This document shows positions 35,709 to 47,886 of a stretch of 64,000 nt of DNA, in pieces. A model generated the notes under the pieces. The model was not told the DNA's origin. It made no database searches and saw nothing but the letters and a program-made list of their open reading frames with translations. This DNA comes from Pyrocephalus nanus (Eukaryota; Chordata; Aves; Passeriformes; Tyrannidae). The translations under genes were made by a program, and so were the position numbers. Every line of letters begins with the position of its first letter. The stretch's first letter is position 1. The stretch covers positions 26,731,501 through 26,795,500 of the forward strand of contig CM076268.1 in the NCBI GenBank assembly GCA_038380795.1. The letters are read 5' to 3'.

Positions 35709-38700
35709 CTGCCAAAGTAGATTTTGCAAATGGTCCTAAGATCTCATCTCTGATATATCTGATGTCCCTAGCTAGTAGGAGTGCTTTAAAAATAACCCCC
35801 TGATCCTAGTGAAGAGTGCCTGCAGAGGCTCTGTGCAGTGGGTGAAGAGATCTGAAACAAAAGGCAGAGCAGGGCCCATGACGAGTGGTGTTGCTGGAAA
35901 TGAAGCACCAGACAGGTTTTTTGCATTGCCTTGATTTTGTATAGGAAAACCCACTCTTTTTTTTTTTTTTTTCTCCCCTCCACTTAAAACTGCTATTAAC
36001 ATAAATTTTGCTTATATCCTGACTTCCATATGGCCGGAAACTTAAAATTACTGCAGTCCAACGTTTCCTAAAGGATTCAGACAGCCACTCATGTGTCACC
36101 CTATGTCACTTCAGGATGACTGAGGGGACTACAGAGTTGCATGTGGCATCTCTGCCCAAGGATCCCATGAAGGATGTGTTGATGTTCCACACTATTATCA
36201 TTCCTTATTTTGTCTCTGGAAAAGTTCTCCCCAAAACTCATCGTTAAATTTTAATACATTTGAGACATTTTTTTTTTTTTTTAAATTAGAAATACGTCTT
36301 TGGTGTTACTACCTAAAATCTATTTTTGGAGAGTATAACTTCCCTAATCATTTCTAGGTCTAAATTAATGTGTAGAACTAGCCTTAGAATTTAAAATGCT
36401 TGTGCCTGTTTTAGTATGTGTAAGAGACATATACACTTCTGTGCACTGTCATTAAAACTAAACTCTCTGTTCTCCAAATTACATTACACTGTGTTTAAAT
36501 TACTATTCAAGCTACCATTTACTTTGACTAATCAGGTTAATGGATTCGAAAATCTGCTCCAAGGATGACAGGTAGGTGGAACAGAAACATCACACTGCTA
36601 CTTAAATCCAAATAAAATAGCGTAAAAGTAAAAAGACCAGAATATGAGAGATTTTCTTCTGCATTAATCTGACAGTTTAAGAGTGTTTCTGCCATGTATC
36701 TTTAGTATGAGTTCTCTAAAATGCTAATCTTTCTGCATGTTTTACAAAAGGAACAGGCAAAATTAAACATTGACATTACACATTTGTATTTAATAATTCT
36801 GGCCATACATAATTGTAGCAGATGATTACTGCTTATTTCTGGAGGAGGATTATTTGGAAAAATGCTTGAAATTCTATTATATTTGTGTTCTGATTAGATT
36901 AATTTATCATCTTTATAGACAAAAGTGTAGTGATTCCATGAAAAGGGGAAAAAAAAGTCTTTTTCCTTGGGTAGTTTTTAGATCATTTGTGGTTCATAAT
37001 TAAGGACCCTTTAAAATTTGGTTCATCTGTAGTAGCTGTATCAGGATTTTTAAGTTTTACTCCAGATGTCAACAATTTGAAGGTGATGCTGGATGTTCTA
37101 GTTCCTTCTTAAAGGTCCAGATAATTACCTATCCCATAAAAGTTCTAATTGATTAATGTATTATTCATTAGTTTTGCTGACAGAACAACCTTCCTCTATC
37201 TTAAGTGCACCAGCACTTTTAGGAATGCATCTGGAAGAACTCCCTAGGACTAATGCAGTGAACACATGATACAAGCATGCTTCTGAAATAAGTCTCTCTA
37301 GACACAGAAGAGCTTTAGCCTGATACTCTCCAATCCTCTAAATGTCGATGTGGAACACTCAGCTTATGTCAGCACTTTGATATGTCCTTAGTGCCCTGGA
37401 AATGCTTCCTCCGTGGTTCACAACAAAAAGGCACGAGGAACAGCTATGCCATTTGAAGCTCAGAGAGCAAAGGCATGGAAAAGCTGCAAGCTCCAAATTT
37501 TTCATAAAGAATGAAAAGTTAAACCCATACATGTTGGCTCTGTTCTGTAATGTTCTGTATTTCATCCCGGGCTCAGACCTACAGACTGAATTTAGCTGAA
37601 ACCATCTTCAGGTGGGGAAGCCTAAGGTCTTTCATTGCCTCAGACTTCAGTGCATGGTTGGGACTAGAGCTCACGTTTGTTTTTAGGTGCTAGACTCATC
37701 TACTGCCTTGTGACACAAACTGATTCAGAGATGTTCATGCTAGAGAGAGAAGAAAAGTGCTAAAGCAGAAACTCCAGAGAGGAACTGTTCTAAGTTTCAG
37801 TCATACAGTTTTACAGTATATGGTACAGATATGAATCTAGATTTCTTATTTACCACTGAGATGGCCTTAGGGAGTCAAATCTTGTAAGAAAGCTTTTTTT
37901 TCAGGGACACAAATTGAGGGGGAAATAAAAAGTTAATGCTCCAGAGACACCGTAATAATCCTATCAATGGATGAATTTTCACACATATAAACAGCTCTAC
38001 CTTCTCCTTTGCATTTGAAAGGAGCTTGACCAGCAGTCTCAACATATAAAAAGATGCAAAAAATACACATTGGATAATAAGTAGCATAGATATTCTGCAC
38101 ATACCATTGGGTTTACTTTCCAATGTGAAAATCAAAGGAAGCAGTGTTTTTTGAAGACCTTTGAACATTATGATGTACCATGGCCAAGTACAGAAGTTCT
38201 TTCTGTGATGTTGAAACATGGCAGATGCTTTAAAAGGAAGTACAGTCAAGCTTATCTTTAAAGGGTAGGTTAACCTTGAAGTTTATATATATTTTAATGT
38301 CATCCTATTTGTTAATGGCTGGCTTAAAGCCATTGAAACAAAAGTTTTTCCTTCTCACCAGAACAGAGTAGGTGTTTGTGACCTTGCTTTTGAATTCTGT
38401 GGCTAGATGCTATGGCAGTGTGTTTCATTAGTACTTAGTTGTTGTTTTCTTCAGTATTGTATTTGCTCTTGGATTATATGTACTGCTTGTCAGTCTCTTT
38501 GGATCTTTCCTTAGTATTGCCTTTCACAAGAATAAAACCAGAAATATTCCTGAAATACTATTGCTGTCAAATTATACGGCTAAAAGAGATTTGAGTTACA
38601 GGAGATTCATTCTCTCGGGATCATTCATTTTGCCTTGAATCTAAAGGGTAACCTGCTTGTTATAAATTGGAGAGGCTTTCATAAAATTGAGGCCCATAAT

Positions 38701-39179
38701 GAGGAAGAAAGAATATGCATGAGTAATTTGCAGTCTTACAATAAAAGATTGCCATGGGAAACCAGGTAGATCAACAGATGCTGAAACCTTTGTTATGATT
38801 ATTGGTATGTTTTTCTTTCACTTTCCTTCTAGCCTTCTGAGTCATGTTGACCTGAGATATTTTGAGATCTCCATGTGTGACAATAAAATATTAACATTGC
38901 TGCAGATATTCAGCAGTAATAACTTATAATTAAAATAATATGCATTCTATATATCAGAAACCTGATTTTTCTGGTGATAATTGAATAAAATCAATTGAAT
39001 CATCTTTCTTGATAGTAGCACTGTGTTCTGTAGTACCAAATCCCAGCAGTTTGACCCGGTTTGCTAGGACTTAGCTAGTATGCTTTGATACAAGAAGAAG
39101 CTTAAAGGAACTCTTGAAAAGCTTATGTTTTGAAAGAACAGTTTTTAAGATTAAATGATTAATACCCATTTTCAAAAAA

Positions 39180-40010
39180 GGAATTTAGGATGACCTGGGG
39201 TATTACAGGCCAGTCAGTCTTGGCTCTGTGCCCACTAAGATCATGGAGCAGATCCTCCTGGAAACTCTGCTAAGGCACATGGTGTGGTAGATGCACTGGG
39301 GAGAACGGGTGCCATCCATAGGGACCTTCACGGGCTTGAGAGGAAGGCCTGTGGGAACCTCATAAAGTTCAGCAAGGTCAAGGTCCTGCACTTGGATCAG
39401 GAGACTCCTAAGGACAAATACAGGCTGGCCAGAGAATGGATTGAGAACAGTCCTGGGGAGAAGCTCTTGAGCGTATGGGTTAATGCAAAGCTGGATGTGA
39501 CCTGGCAATTTGCATTTGTAGCCCATAATGCCGGCTGTATCCTGGGCTACATCAAAAGCAGTGTGGCCAGCAGGTCAAGGGAGGTGATTCTTGCCCTCTA
39601 CTCTGCTCTTCTGAGACCCCACCTGGAGTGCTGCATCCACCTCTGGGGTCCTCAGTATAAGGAGAACATTGATCTGTTTGAGCAAGTCCAGGGCAGGGCC
39701 ACAAAGATAATCAGAGGGCTGGAGCATCTCTCCTATGAAGTGATAGGACAAGGGGGAATGGCTTTCAGCTGAAGGAGGGTAGATTTAGATTAGATGTAGG
39801 GAAGAGATTTACTGCAGAGATGATGAGGCACTGGAACTGGTTGCCCAGAGAAGCTGTGGGTGCCCCACATGAGGAAGTATTCAAGGTCAGGTTGGATGGA
39901 GCTCTGAGCAACCTGGTCTAGTGGAAGGTGTCCCTGCCCATGACAGGGGAGTTGGAAGTAGATGGTCTTTAAGGTCCCTTCCAACCCAAGCTATTCTATG
40001 ATTCTGTGAT
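39180..40010 (+). mobile_element. CR1 LINE, 5'-truncated, 3' end intact, two internal deletions
   Basis: The longest and best preserved transposon here. It begins inside the reverse transcriptase region (GACCTGGGGTATTACAGGCC, encoding the YRPVSL-type motif region) and continues through the ORF2 C-terminus, where the plus frame 39284-39772 reads [20 protein letters not shown] and then RATKIIRGLEHLSYE. The 3' UTR ends with CCCTTCCAACCCAAGCTATTC and the CR1 tail ATTCTATGATTCTGTGAT. Compared with the usual CR1 order, two pieces are missing: a large part of the RT domain between about 39282 and 39300, and roughly 130-150 bases after LEHLSYE at 39740/39741. In-frame stops and these gaps make it inactive. 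No target-site duplication could be identified. Confidence 0.95.
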
Positions 40011-43000
40011 TACTCCAAAAAGATAGGCAGCAGTAAAGGTAAGAGTATGATCTGAATGGTCCTTCAGCATATGAGAAAATAAGCAAATTTTGTAGAATTT
40101 CAGTTGTAAGTTTACATAATTCTTTTAAGAAATAGTTTTTAACGCATACGGTGAATTTCCTAAAAGTATTTGCAATAAGCTTGATATTGTGACTGCGCAT
40201 GCATGCTCTGTAAAATGTGCTACCTTTGTTCCTAGTGAAGACTCAAAAGCAGTAATGATATTTATGCTAAACCAGAATTTTAAGGCATTAAATACAGACT
40301 CAATCAGTTGAAATCCTTTGTCTTTTTCCCTTTTTGCAATCTTGACTTTTTGAATTCTGGTTGGAACAATTGTGTTTGTTCATAGGAAATCTTCAGAGAG
40401 GTCATCTTTTCATAAAATGTCAGGGAAGCAGCATGACTGCTTTCTTTATTCAGCAAATCCCTTTGAGCTGTTTTGAGGAGGTTTTTCTTAGTTATTTCGT
40501 CTGGTTTCTGACTGTATAGAAGATCGTTCTACTCTTCTGTTCTCTTGACACAGTGTGCAAAGGCAACTTGCATCAGACCCTACTTCCTAGTTTCATTTTT
40601 ATATTAATAGAACATTTTTACCACTGACACGGGAAGAATAGGGAAGCATTGGGAGTGCTTGGCTGTCTAATAGTTGACAGCAAGCTAGGAAAAAGAAAAA
40701 AAAATCATCACAAAAAAAGCTACTTTGAAATCTGGAGCTGATTGAGGGGGCCCTCTTTACTGTGGCTTAACCTCACAGTATCTGTTGGATCTTTATAGAG
40801 AAATGAAATCTGAATTGTTAGGAGAAAAATGGTTGCTTTAGCTCCAGAAACAGTGCTGGGCTTTTTTTTGTTCCATTTCAGAAAAAATACCTTGATAAGA
40901 TTACCGTTGTCTCTTTTGTAGTATGCTGTAACTCATGTCTGAAATGAGAGTTTTTGGAACCTATTGTGAAACTAGAAAGGAAAGTTCAAGGTACAAATTC
41001 AAAGATTTAATAACATAAACACTTCAAAAAGAGTATGAATATTCTCAAAAGTATATATTTTGGCCAACTAACTTTCAATACCTCTATTTTGCTAGTTTTT
41101 AGAAAAACTTGTGTTAAATCTCTGCAAGGCATAAAGCAGATCACAATTTTTGTAATTAAAATATATGTCATGAGTTTTATAATTATTGTGATAAAGAAGC
41201 AGCCAGCCTGTCCAAATTTTTCAAGTCTGAATGCTATCAATGTTAGACTAAGCCTCTTCTGAGACACAGAGCCAAAGTTAGCGTGCACATGTTAGTGAGA
41301 CTCTGTGTCACACTTAGGAATAAATGCCCAAAGACAAGTGACCTTATAGATCACCTAAGTATATCCTTGCCTGCTTGAGAACAGATGAGACAGTAGGACA
41401 TATTGGCATTTGTTGAACTAGTGAAATTTTCTTGAAATATTCAGTGTTAATCCTCCATATTGCAGATTTTGGACATTTAATAGTTGTATCCTACACCATG
41501 AGCAGTTTTTTTGTGTACCCATCCATCCTTGATCACCTCTGGAAAATGGTACCCTATCTCTGTTTGCAAGGCCACATATAAAATTCCTTTGGCATTTCTT
41601 CCTGCAGAAATATTTTAGTGTGACCTCCTGATTTACTGCCTTTTCATCAGAATTTTGTATCCAGAACTGAGTTTTGCAATTGCTTTTGCAAACACCTATC
41701 ATTCTAATTTCATGTAGTTCTTATCTCGGTTAAATGTCTGTGTTTTACTGTGTCTTAATGTTTAGAAATGTATTCATGCTACAGTTTATGAATTATCTCC
41801 AGACATTTTGTATTACTATCACTGAACATTCTATAAGTAGGAATGTTTTCAAGAAACACAGGTTCTCTTGAAGATACTGAGCAACCTATTTACCATTTAT
41901 ACTTTTTTTTAATATAAAACATTGTTAAAACCCTATGTTAACTAAGTTAGTAAAAGAGCAGAAGTCAAAGTACTAGACTAAAAGAAAAGCTGGTAAGGAA
42001 CAGAGTCAAAAAATGTCCTAGAAGTCCAGTTAGAGACTGAAAGTAGGTGCATCTCTGGATCAAAAGCTGTTGGAAGACAATGGAGCATTCACTAAGTCTT
42101 GTGCAAAATTCTTCTGAGAGCAAGTTCTCAGGAACAGAAGCTGTTTTTTGGACAAAATGATTGGAGAAATATGTCAAACTGTGAACAAGGTGATTGCTCT
42201 GCTTAAGTACTAGGGTTACAAACTTAGACTGCAAATAATGGCATGTGAGTTAACAAGAATAGACACTATCATCAGTTCCTAACAGCACACACACATTGTG
42301 AAGCCTCAAATATATGGCAGTCTTGAGGCAAAAAGGGCAACAGCAGCTGTATCTAAGGCTTAGGAGAGAGGAGAATCATGAGTTCTGTAGTTAATTAACC
42401 TGAAGTTTAGTAACATTCTGGTATGTCAGTATGGGACCTTGTTTTCAGTTTTCATTCCTGCCAAAAGTGATGATTTCTACTGTAGAAAACAAGATGGTGC
42501 TGGACAGTGCTGTACTGCAAGTGAGGTACTCTGCTGCAAAACTGACCCTTTTTACATTTTCTCAGTAACTGTTCCCCTATCACCCTCTAAATCAGTGCAT
42601 TTCTGTGTTAAGCTGGTGCATCTAAACATGAAATTAGAAAGGAGGATTTTTGTTAACAACAAAAATCCTCAAAATACGTATTTGAATCATGTCTTTCAAA
42701 CATGTCTCTTAAAGTGACAGGACAGAAAATTGTGACATTCCCATTAAACCAGTCTTTTCTAGGGCTTGTAGGAGAAGAGAAATGCTCAGTCTTGTTTTCT
42801 CTCACTCCTGTCAATCTAACCTTCATCTATCAGACCAGACGTAACCTGGAAAGAACTTCATGCTCTTCAATCACATTTGTTGCACTGCAGGGTCAGTCAT
42901 TTCTCTGCCAATTCATATGGAACAGATGTGAGACAAATCTGAAAGCATTTATAAATAAATAATAAAGTCCCATCGCATTGGAGAGTGGTTAACAAGTACT

Positions 43001-46000
43001 GGTCTATAGAGTTGTGTCCTGCTATTAGGAAAAAGTTGACAAAAAGCACAGATGTAGTTAAATAAATCTGTGCAGAGCATAGATCTGTTAGTGAGCCTCA
43101 TTGCAAGGAGTGAATGAGAGATATTACACCAAATTTAGCTCAGAAAGCTGTATTTGAGTGCCACGTGGAACTGTGGTCTTCCAATTAATGGGGGAGAAAA
43201 TGAGGAAAACTGCTGCTGTGGCTTGTTAATGGAAGCAGAGAATTGCTAGGGAAATACCAGAGGAAGGGTTATGTTGAGAAAGAGCCTCCAAGAGTTACTT
43301 CTCTTGGTTTGTTCAGTTTTGGAGGACAAAGAGAAGAGACCATGCTTGAGACTGGACAGGGAGACAGGCAAGTGCCAGTATAATTTGCTTTGTGAGCAAA
43401 AGGAAATTGTTCATTATTTCAGTTCATTTGTAGTCAGTTAACTTTGCTGTACCATTATTGAAATAAAAGTGTAGAAGTACTGTAACAGAGTATTAAGGAA
43501 TAATAATAACTATTGAAAATTATCTCCTTTTGACACTATAATAGCATTTAATTGACATTAAATAACTCCTTTGGAACCATTAAGAGTATGATATGAATAC
43601 AAATGTATGAAACATTTCCATCATATTGAATCAACATCTTCAGCAAAGTTACATCACTGGAGCTTTGAATACTTTCACTTTTGCAAGTGAATTTAGTACT
43701 TAGGAAAGTGCTGTGCTTACATTTCTAAAGACTCGGGTCACACTGTGTGAAGCTTGTTTGTCATAGCAGTTGTGCTAAGGGGGCATGAACTGGAGGAGCT
43801 GATCAGAGCTTTGTGGAACTTGTCTTCACCTTGAGACTGCTGGCACTGTCCTCAGCCCTCCAGGGACAGACACAGTACAGGAAGAAATAGTAGCTAGGAA
43901 AACAGATGAGTAGATCCATGAATTATCACAACATCTTGTAATCTTCTCCACGCTTCCTTCAGTAATAAGAATTCTAACAATCATGAAAAAACAAAACTTG
44001 TTATATTTTTGACTTAATTTCTCAGGGGACAGAGAATCCTGGGTGAGAACATCATGAGTTTTTAGGGGTTTAGTGTGGCTTTCTTCTCACCCTACTAATA
44101 TGTTCATCTATCTCTCTTCATCTGGTAGAATTAAACCTATTGCAAGTACTTGTGCACCCTGTGCCTAAGAAGGAATAGGCTGGATCACATTCAAAAGAGC
44201 TCAAGTCATCTGAGATGCAGTAAAACCAGCATGGAAACAAAATGAGGCTTTAACTGAGCAAACTGTTGGCATTTGAGGTCTCTGTAATTCATAGTTAATT
44301 GCAGGCACTGGAAGGCACTGCATGGCTTTGTTAAGCCCATTATGGTGTGTGGGTCTCTGTCTGGATTTGCCCATAATTTGCCCACTAATAGGCTAATGCA
44401 TGTGGTACAACAGATTAAGGTATTAGATATATTAATTTTGGCAAGATACTTCTAACAAGCAGATTAAGCCATAGCCATCTACTGATTGGCATAATAGAGA
44501 ACAGCTCTTTTATTTGTACACTCTTAACTTTTTGGAAGCCTACTGAATTTTGCATTTGGTTCTTAATTGGGAAAGGGAGTACTTTAATCGACGCCATATT
44601 CCACTTCCAACGGGATGCCTTTGGGATTCCTATCAATGCACACTGGACTTTTTAATGTATTTTGAGTAATTACACAGTGTCTTGTTCTGAAGTAAACACA
44701 TGCAGATACTAAAGCAGCCTTTTGTACAGTTAATCTACAGCAATTAATCTTTATTTAGGCCTAGTTTACTGTGGACATGTAAGGTATTTTAGGGAGAGAA
44801 GTCATTCCTGCAGTGACAGATGGAGGGTTTCTTTATATATGCTTTGGTGCAAAGCAAGAGCTAAATCAAATTTGAAGATTTGAATGAGATTGTGATGTCA
44901 GCACTTAATATTTAAGAAAAGCATGGATCTGTGTATGTCTTTACAAATGCAGTTGTATTTATGGGACCCTGCTGGTTTGGGACTTGGCTTTTCAGAAGAA
45001 TCCACAGGCCCTCAGTGGGAACTGTGTGTCAAATTCCTTTAGGTTGACAGTCTAGTACAAAAGCTTACTTTAGAGAGATGCTGGCAAAGTGTTGTTTTCG
45101 TGCTGGAAGGGGCAATACTGACGTAGTTTGTTCAAGGAAAAATATCTAGTAATAGATAATAACTTTTTTTGTTGTTGCAGTCATAAAAAAGAACTGCTAT
45201 GAGTATTTGGAATAATTATTCCAAATGAGTAGCATTTTCCAAAATAACTGCATTTGGAGAACAGCTGCTGCATAACCCGAGGGCAGGAAGGACAGCAGGT
45301 TAAGGTGCGTATACCTACATCACTGAATTTCAGTTACTCTTCAGAGTTACTGTGGGCAGTAAAGAAACACTGAAGATGATTTAATTCCCTATTTTTCAAG
45401 ACCTTTGGATAAGTGAAATTCTCTGTACCTTCTCACCCAGCCAAACCTTGTCATTCCTGTGAAAACTGAGCCCTGTGCCAAGGGCACAGGAGCTTGGGGG
45501 TTTTCAGTATTCCAGTATGAGGAGCCAGAGGTTGTAGAAGTGATACGAAGTACAGGGACCATTTGACTCAGCAGTGTCACATATGGAAAACATGCTTCTG
45601 AAAATTAATGCTTTTTCCTTGGTAACATGAATATTTACACTTATATACTTATATTTATATTTCTGCTTTCCAGTTGAGATCCCAGCTTTTGGAAGTGTGG
45701 CATATATTGCCAAAGAAGGTTAATGAGCCCTTTGAAACATGATGTTTTTGGAGATGAAGAAAGGCTCAGTTCTCCACTGGGGAGAGGTGGAGTGCTGAAA
45801 ACAGAGAATGGATAAAAATCACAGCTTCACCTTTCCTCATATTAGCATAGCTAGCAGGATTTAACTGCAAATAGGTGGGATTTGAAGTAGAAAGGGACCA
45901 CATAACCAGTGTCAGTTTGGAGATGAAGTTGCCTGCCCTGAGAAGCATCTTCTCACATCATAGGTAAGAGCTATGCCAGAATTGTATGCTAGGGTTTGGA

Positions 46001-47277
46001 TTAAATGAGGCATTTAAGCTCATAACTCTTATTTAAGATCCTCAGTAGAAAATTGAATATTTTTTTCTTGGGGCTTGGGATGACTTGTTTGTTGTTTTGT
46101 TTTCTTTTGATATCTAAACCTAAGGTATTGAGGACTTCTTGGAATAATCATTTTTACTCGGCTGTCTGTATTAGATGAGTACTGATTTGGCAGGCAGATA
46201 TGTCAGCCAGTAAAATTATACAAACTTATACCAGAAAGTCTTTAATTTTAGGTCCCAGCGCCGCAGGTTCTATATCCTATTTGTTTTCTGGTGTTTTGGT
46301 TCTTTGGTTGTTGTTTTTGTGGGGTTTTTTTCCCTTTTTCCACAAGGAGTGTTCCACTCAGTGAAAAGGTTCTGATTTAAAGTAGGGTATACTTGAAGGG
46401 GTTATACTGCATTTAGAGGCATCTTTTTCCAGGAAAATATTTTTAAAATGGGTAGGTATTTGCCCGATATTTTGCCATATGTCCAAAGCATTTGGCAGTT
46501 ATATAAACCACACTTGCTCTGCGTTTTCTTAGACTGCTGTCCTATATATGGCTGTGTATTTTTAATAATATGTAAAGTCGTTATCTCATCCTTATGTATA
46601 CTTTGAATAGAATGGCGTGTTCTCAGAACACTTACCTGATGCACCTTGGTGCTTTGCACAAACCCAACAGTTTGTGGGGAATGCTGGAGCAGATGCTGAT
46701 GCGGAGAAGGACCTCAGTGTGCAGTTTCAGTCCGTGACCTGGGGACATGTGTGCTCTGCTGGTGTGCTCATGGCAGACCCTTTGCTTTCGCTCTGCTCAC
46801 TACTGCGTGGGCCACTTTTTTTAATTGCTTCTGGGTATGATTTAAGGTGATGAGCTTCACCTGGAAAACCCACTCTTGCAGTGCTTCACGTATTGGAAGT
46901 AAATGAGTTGCTTTTGGTAGTATCCTGTAAATTAAAACATATACAGACTAAGGGAGAATTTTCTCAATGGAGAAGAAATTCCATCTGCTTTGGAATTCTT
47001 TCCTCCATTTACACTGTATTTTAGTGACCTTAAGGGTGTGCCATGAGCTTTGTCTATTCACTCAAGCTTTTATCTAATGAAGTGAGCCTAGAAACCACTT
47101 TCTATGAGTTATTCAGATTGATGTTGAGTTACTCATTTTCAGTACATGTTTAGAAGCACTGTTAATGAGGAAAAAAAAATACAGTGCTGATAAATTATTA
47201 ATTCTTTGCTTAGTTAGTGTGGTGCTTACCTCATTCAATACCTGCAGTGAGTCTGAGAAAGCTCTGAGAAAGAACTG
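40011..47277. other. Unique AT-rich sequence
   Basis: No gene or transposon recognised. It holds a perfect 22-base palindrome at 45205-45226 and a slightly GC-richer patch at 46610-46860. That patch has several open frames and a minus-strand CAG/GTAAGT donor at about 46632; no single frame stands out. Other exon-like minus segments (for example near 45450 and 47220) are short and unsupported. Confidence 0.5.
45205..45226. repeat. Perfect 22-bp palindrome
   Basis: ATTTGGAATA followed by ATTATTCCAAAT reads identically on both strands with no loop. It could bind a dimeric regulator or simply be chance; nothing adjacent explains it. Confidence 0.9.
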
Positions 47278-47886
47278 ATGCTGTCACCAGGGCGCTGTTT
47301 CATTTCAGCCAGTGTCCATGGAAACCTTTGTCAGTTTTTATTTTCTTGTGTGGGTATCAGAGAAGTACAGCTGCCAGGGGGAAAGGCTTTGGCCACTCGA
47401 CCTCCTGAAGAACAGCCAGCTGAACTGTCTACTTTTTGCAAGCGGGCCATTTTTGGTGCTCAGGGAACTGTACTGCTCTGTACAGCTGAAAATGTGGGCA
47501 GCTTATTAGGCTCTGTAAATCTGGGGAAGAAAGAGTACTTTCACACAGGATTCCTGCCAGTTAATGCTCTTCAGAAGCCTTCCAAAGCCCAGTGTCCTGT
47601 TACAATACTGATGATGATGAGGTATTTTACAATGTCATCCTCTAAATGCAGGAGTTTTTTGAAAGCAACAGCAAGATATTACAGGGAATCAGATAGGAAG
47701 AAAAAGAAGCAAAAATATTCCTGGCATCTTCATATAGAGGTAATAAATGCAAATTTGCACAGTAAATGCAGAGCTGAGGCTGTCAAAAGAGATTTTCCTT
47801 GGTGGTGTCTAACACATGAGCACAGTTGTCATCTGGCATGTTGGGTCCTGAGCTTAAAGCTTGATCTACCTCAAGGAGGATGGTAA
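47278..47886 (+). other. Longest open frame in the window (202 codons), no recognised product
   Basis: The plus strand is open for 202 codons from ATG at 47278 to TAA at 47884-47886, about a third longer than any other frame here. The first half lies in a GC-richer patch and has somewhat coding-like residues (AIFGAQGTVLLCTAENVG). The second half turns Lys- and Ser-rich (DRKKKKQKYSWH), and I recognise no domain. A TTTCATTTCAG acceptor-like site lies at 47298-47308 and a GAG/GTAATA donor-like site at about 47741, so an exon of about 430 bases is conceivable. No promoter features are visible at the ATG. It could be a chance frame, a retrocopy fragment or an lncRNA-borne frame. Confidence 0.2.

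Larger units (their letters stand above)
32032..39179. other. Unique AT-rich sequence, possible intron
   Basis: Outside the two short exon candidates listed separately there is no recognisable gene or transposon. Homopolymer runs lie at 34980-34996 (T17), 35957-35972 (T16) and 36268-36282 (T15). Lys-rich frames at 35772-36099 on minus arise from the T16 run and are not genes. Confidence 0.5.

Noticed and set aside
35772..36099. Three overlapping Lys-rich minus frames
   Set aside because: They all read through a T16 run at 35957-35972 and have no other support.
39284..39772. 162-codon frame as a host gene
   Set aside because: It is the ORF2 C-terminus of the CR1 element ([20 protein letters not shown]), not a host gene.
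45915..45966. Plus segment with CAG acceptor and GTAAGAG donor
   Set aside because: The most protein-like frame stops with TAG exactly at the exon end.
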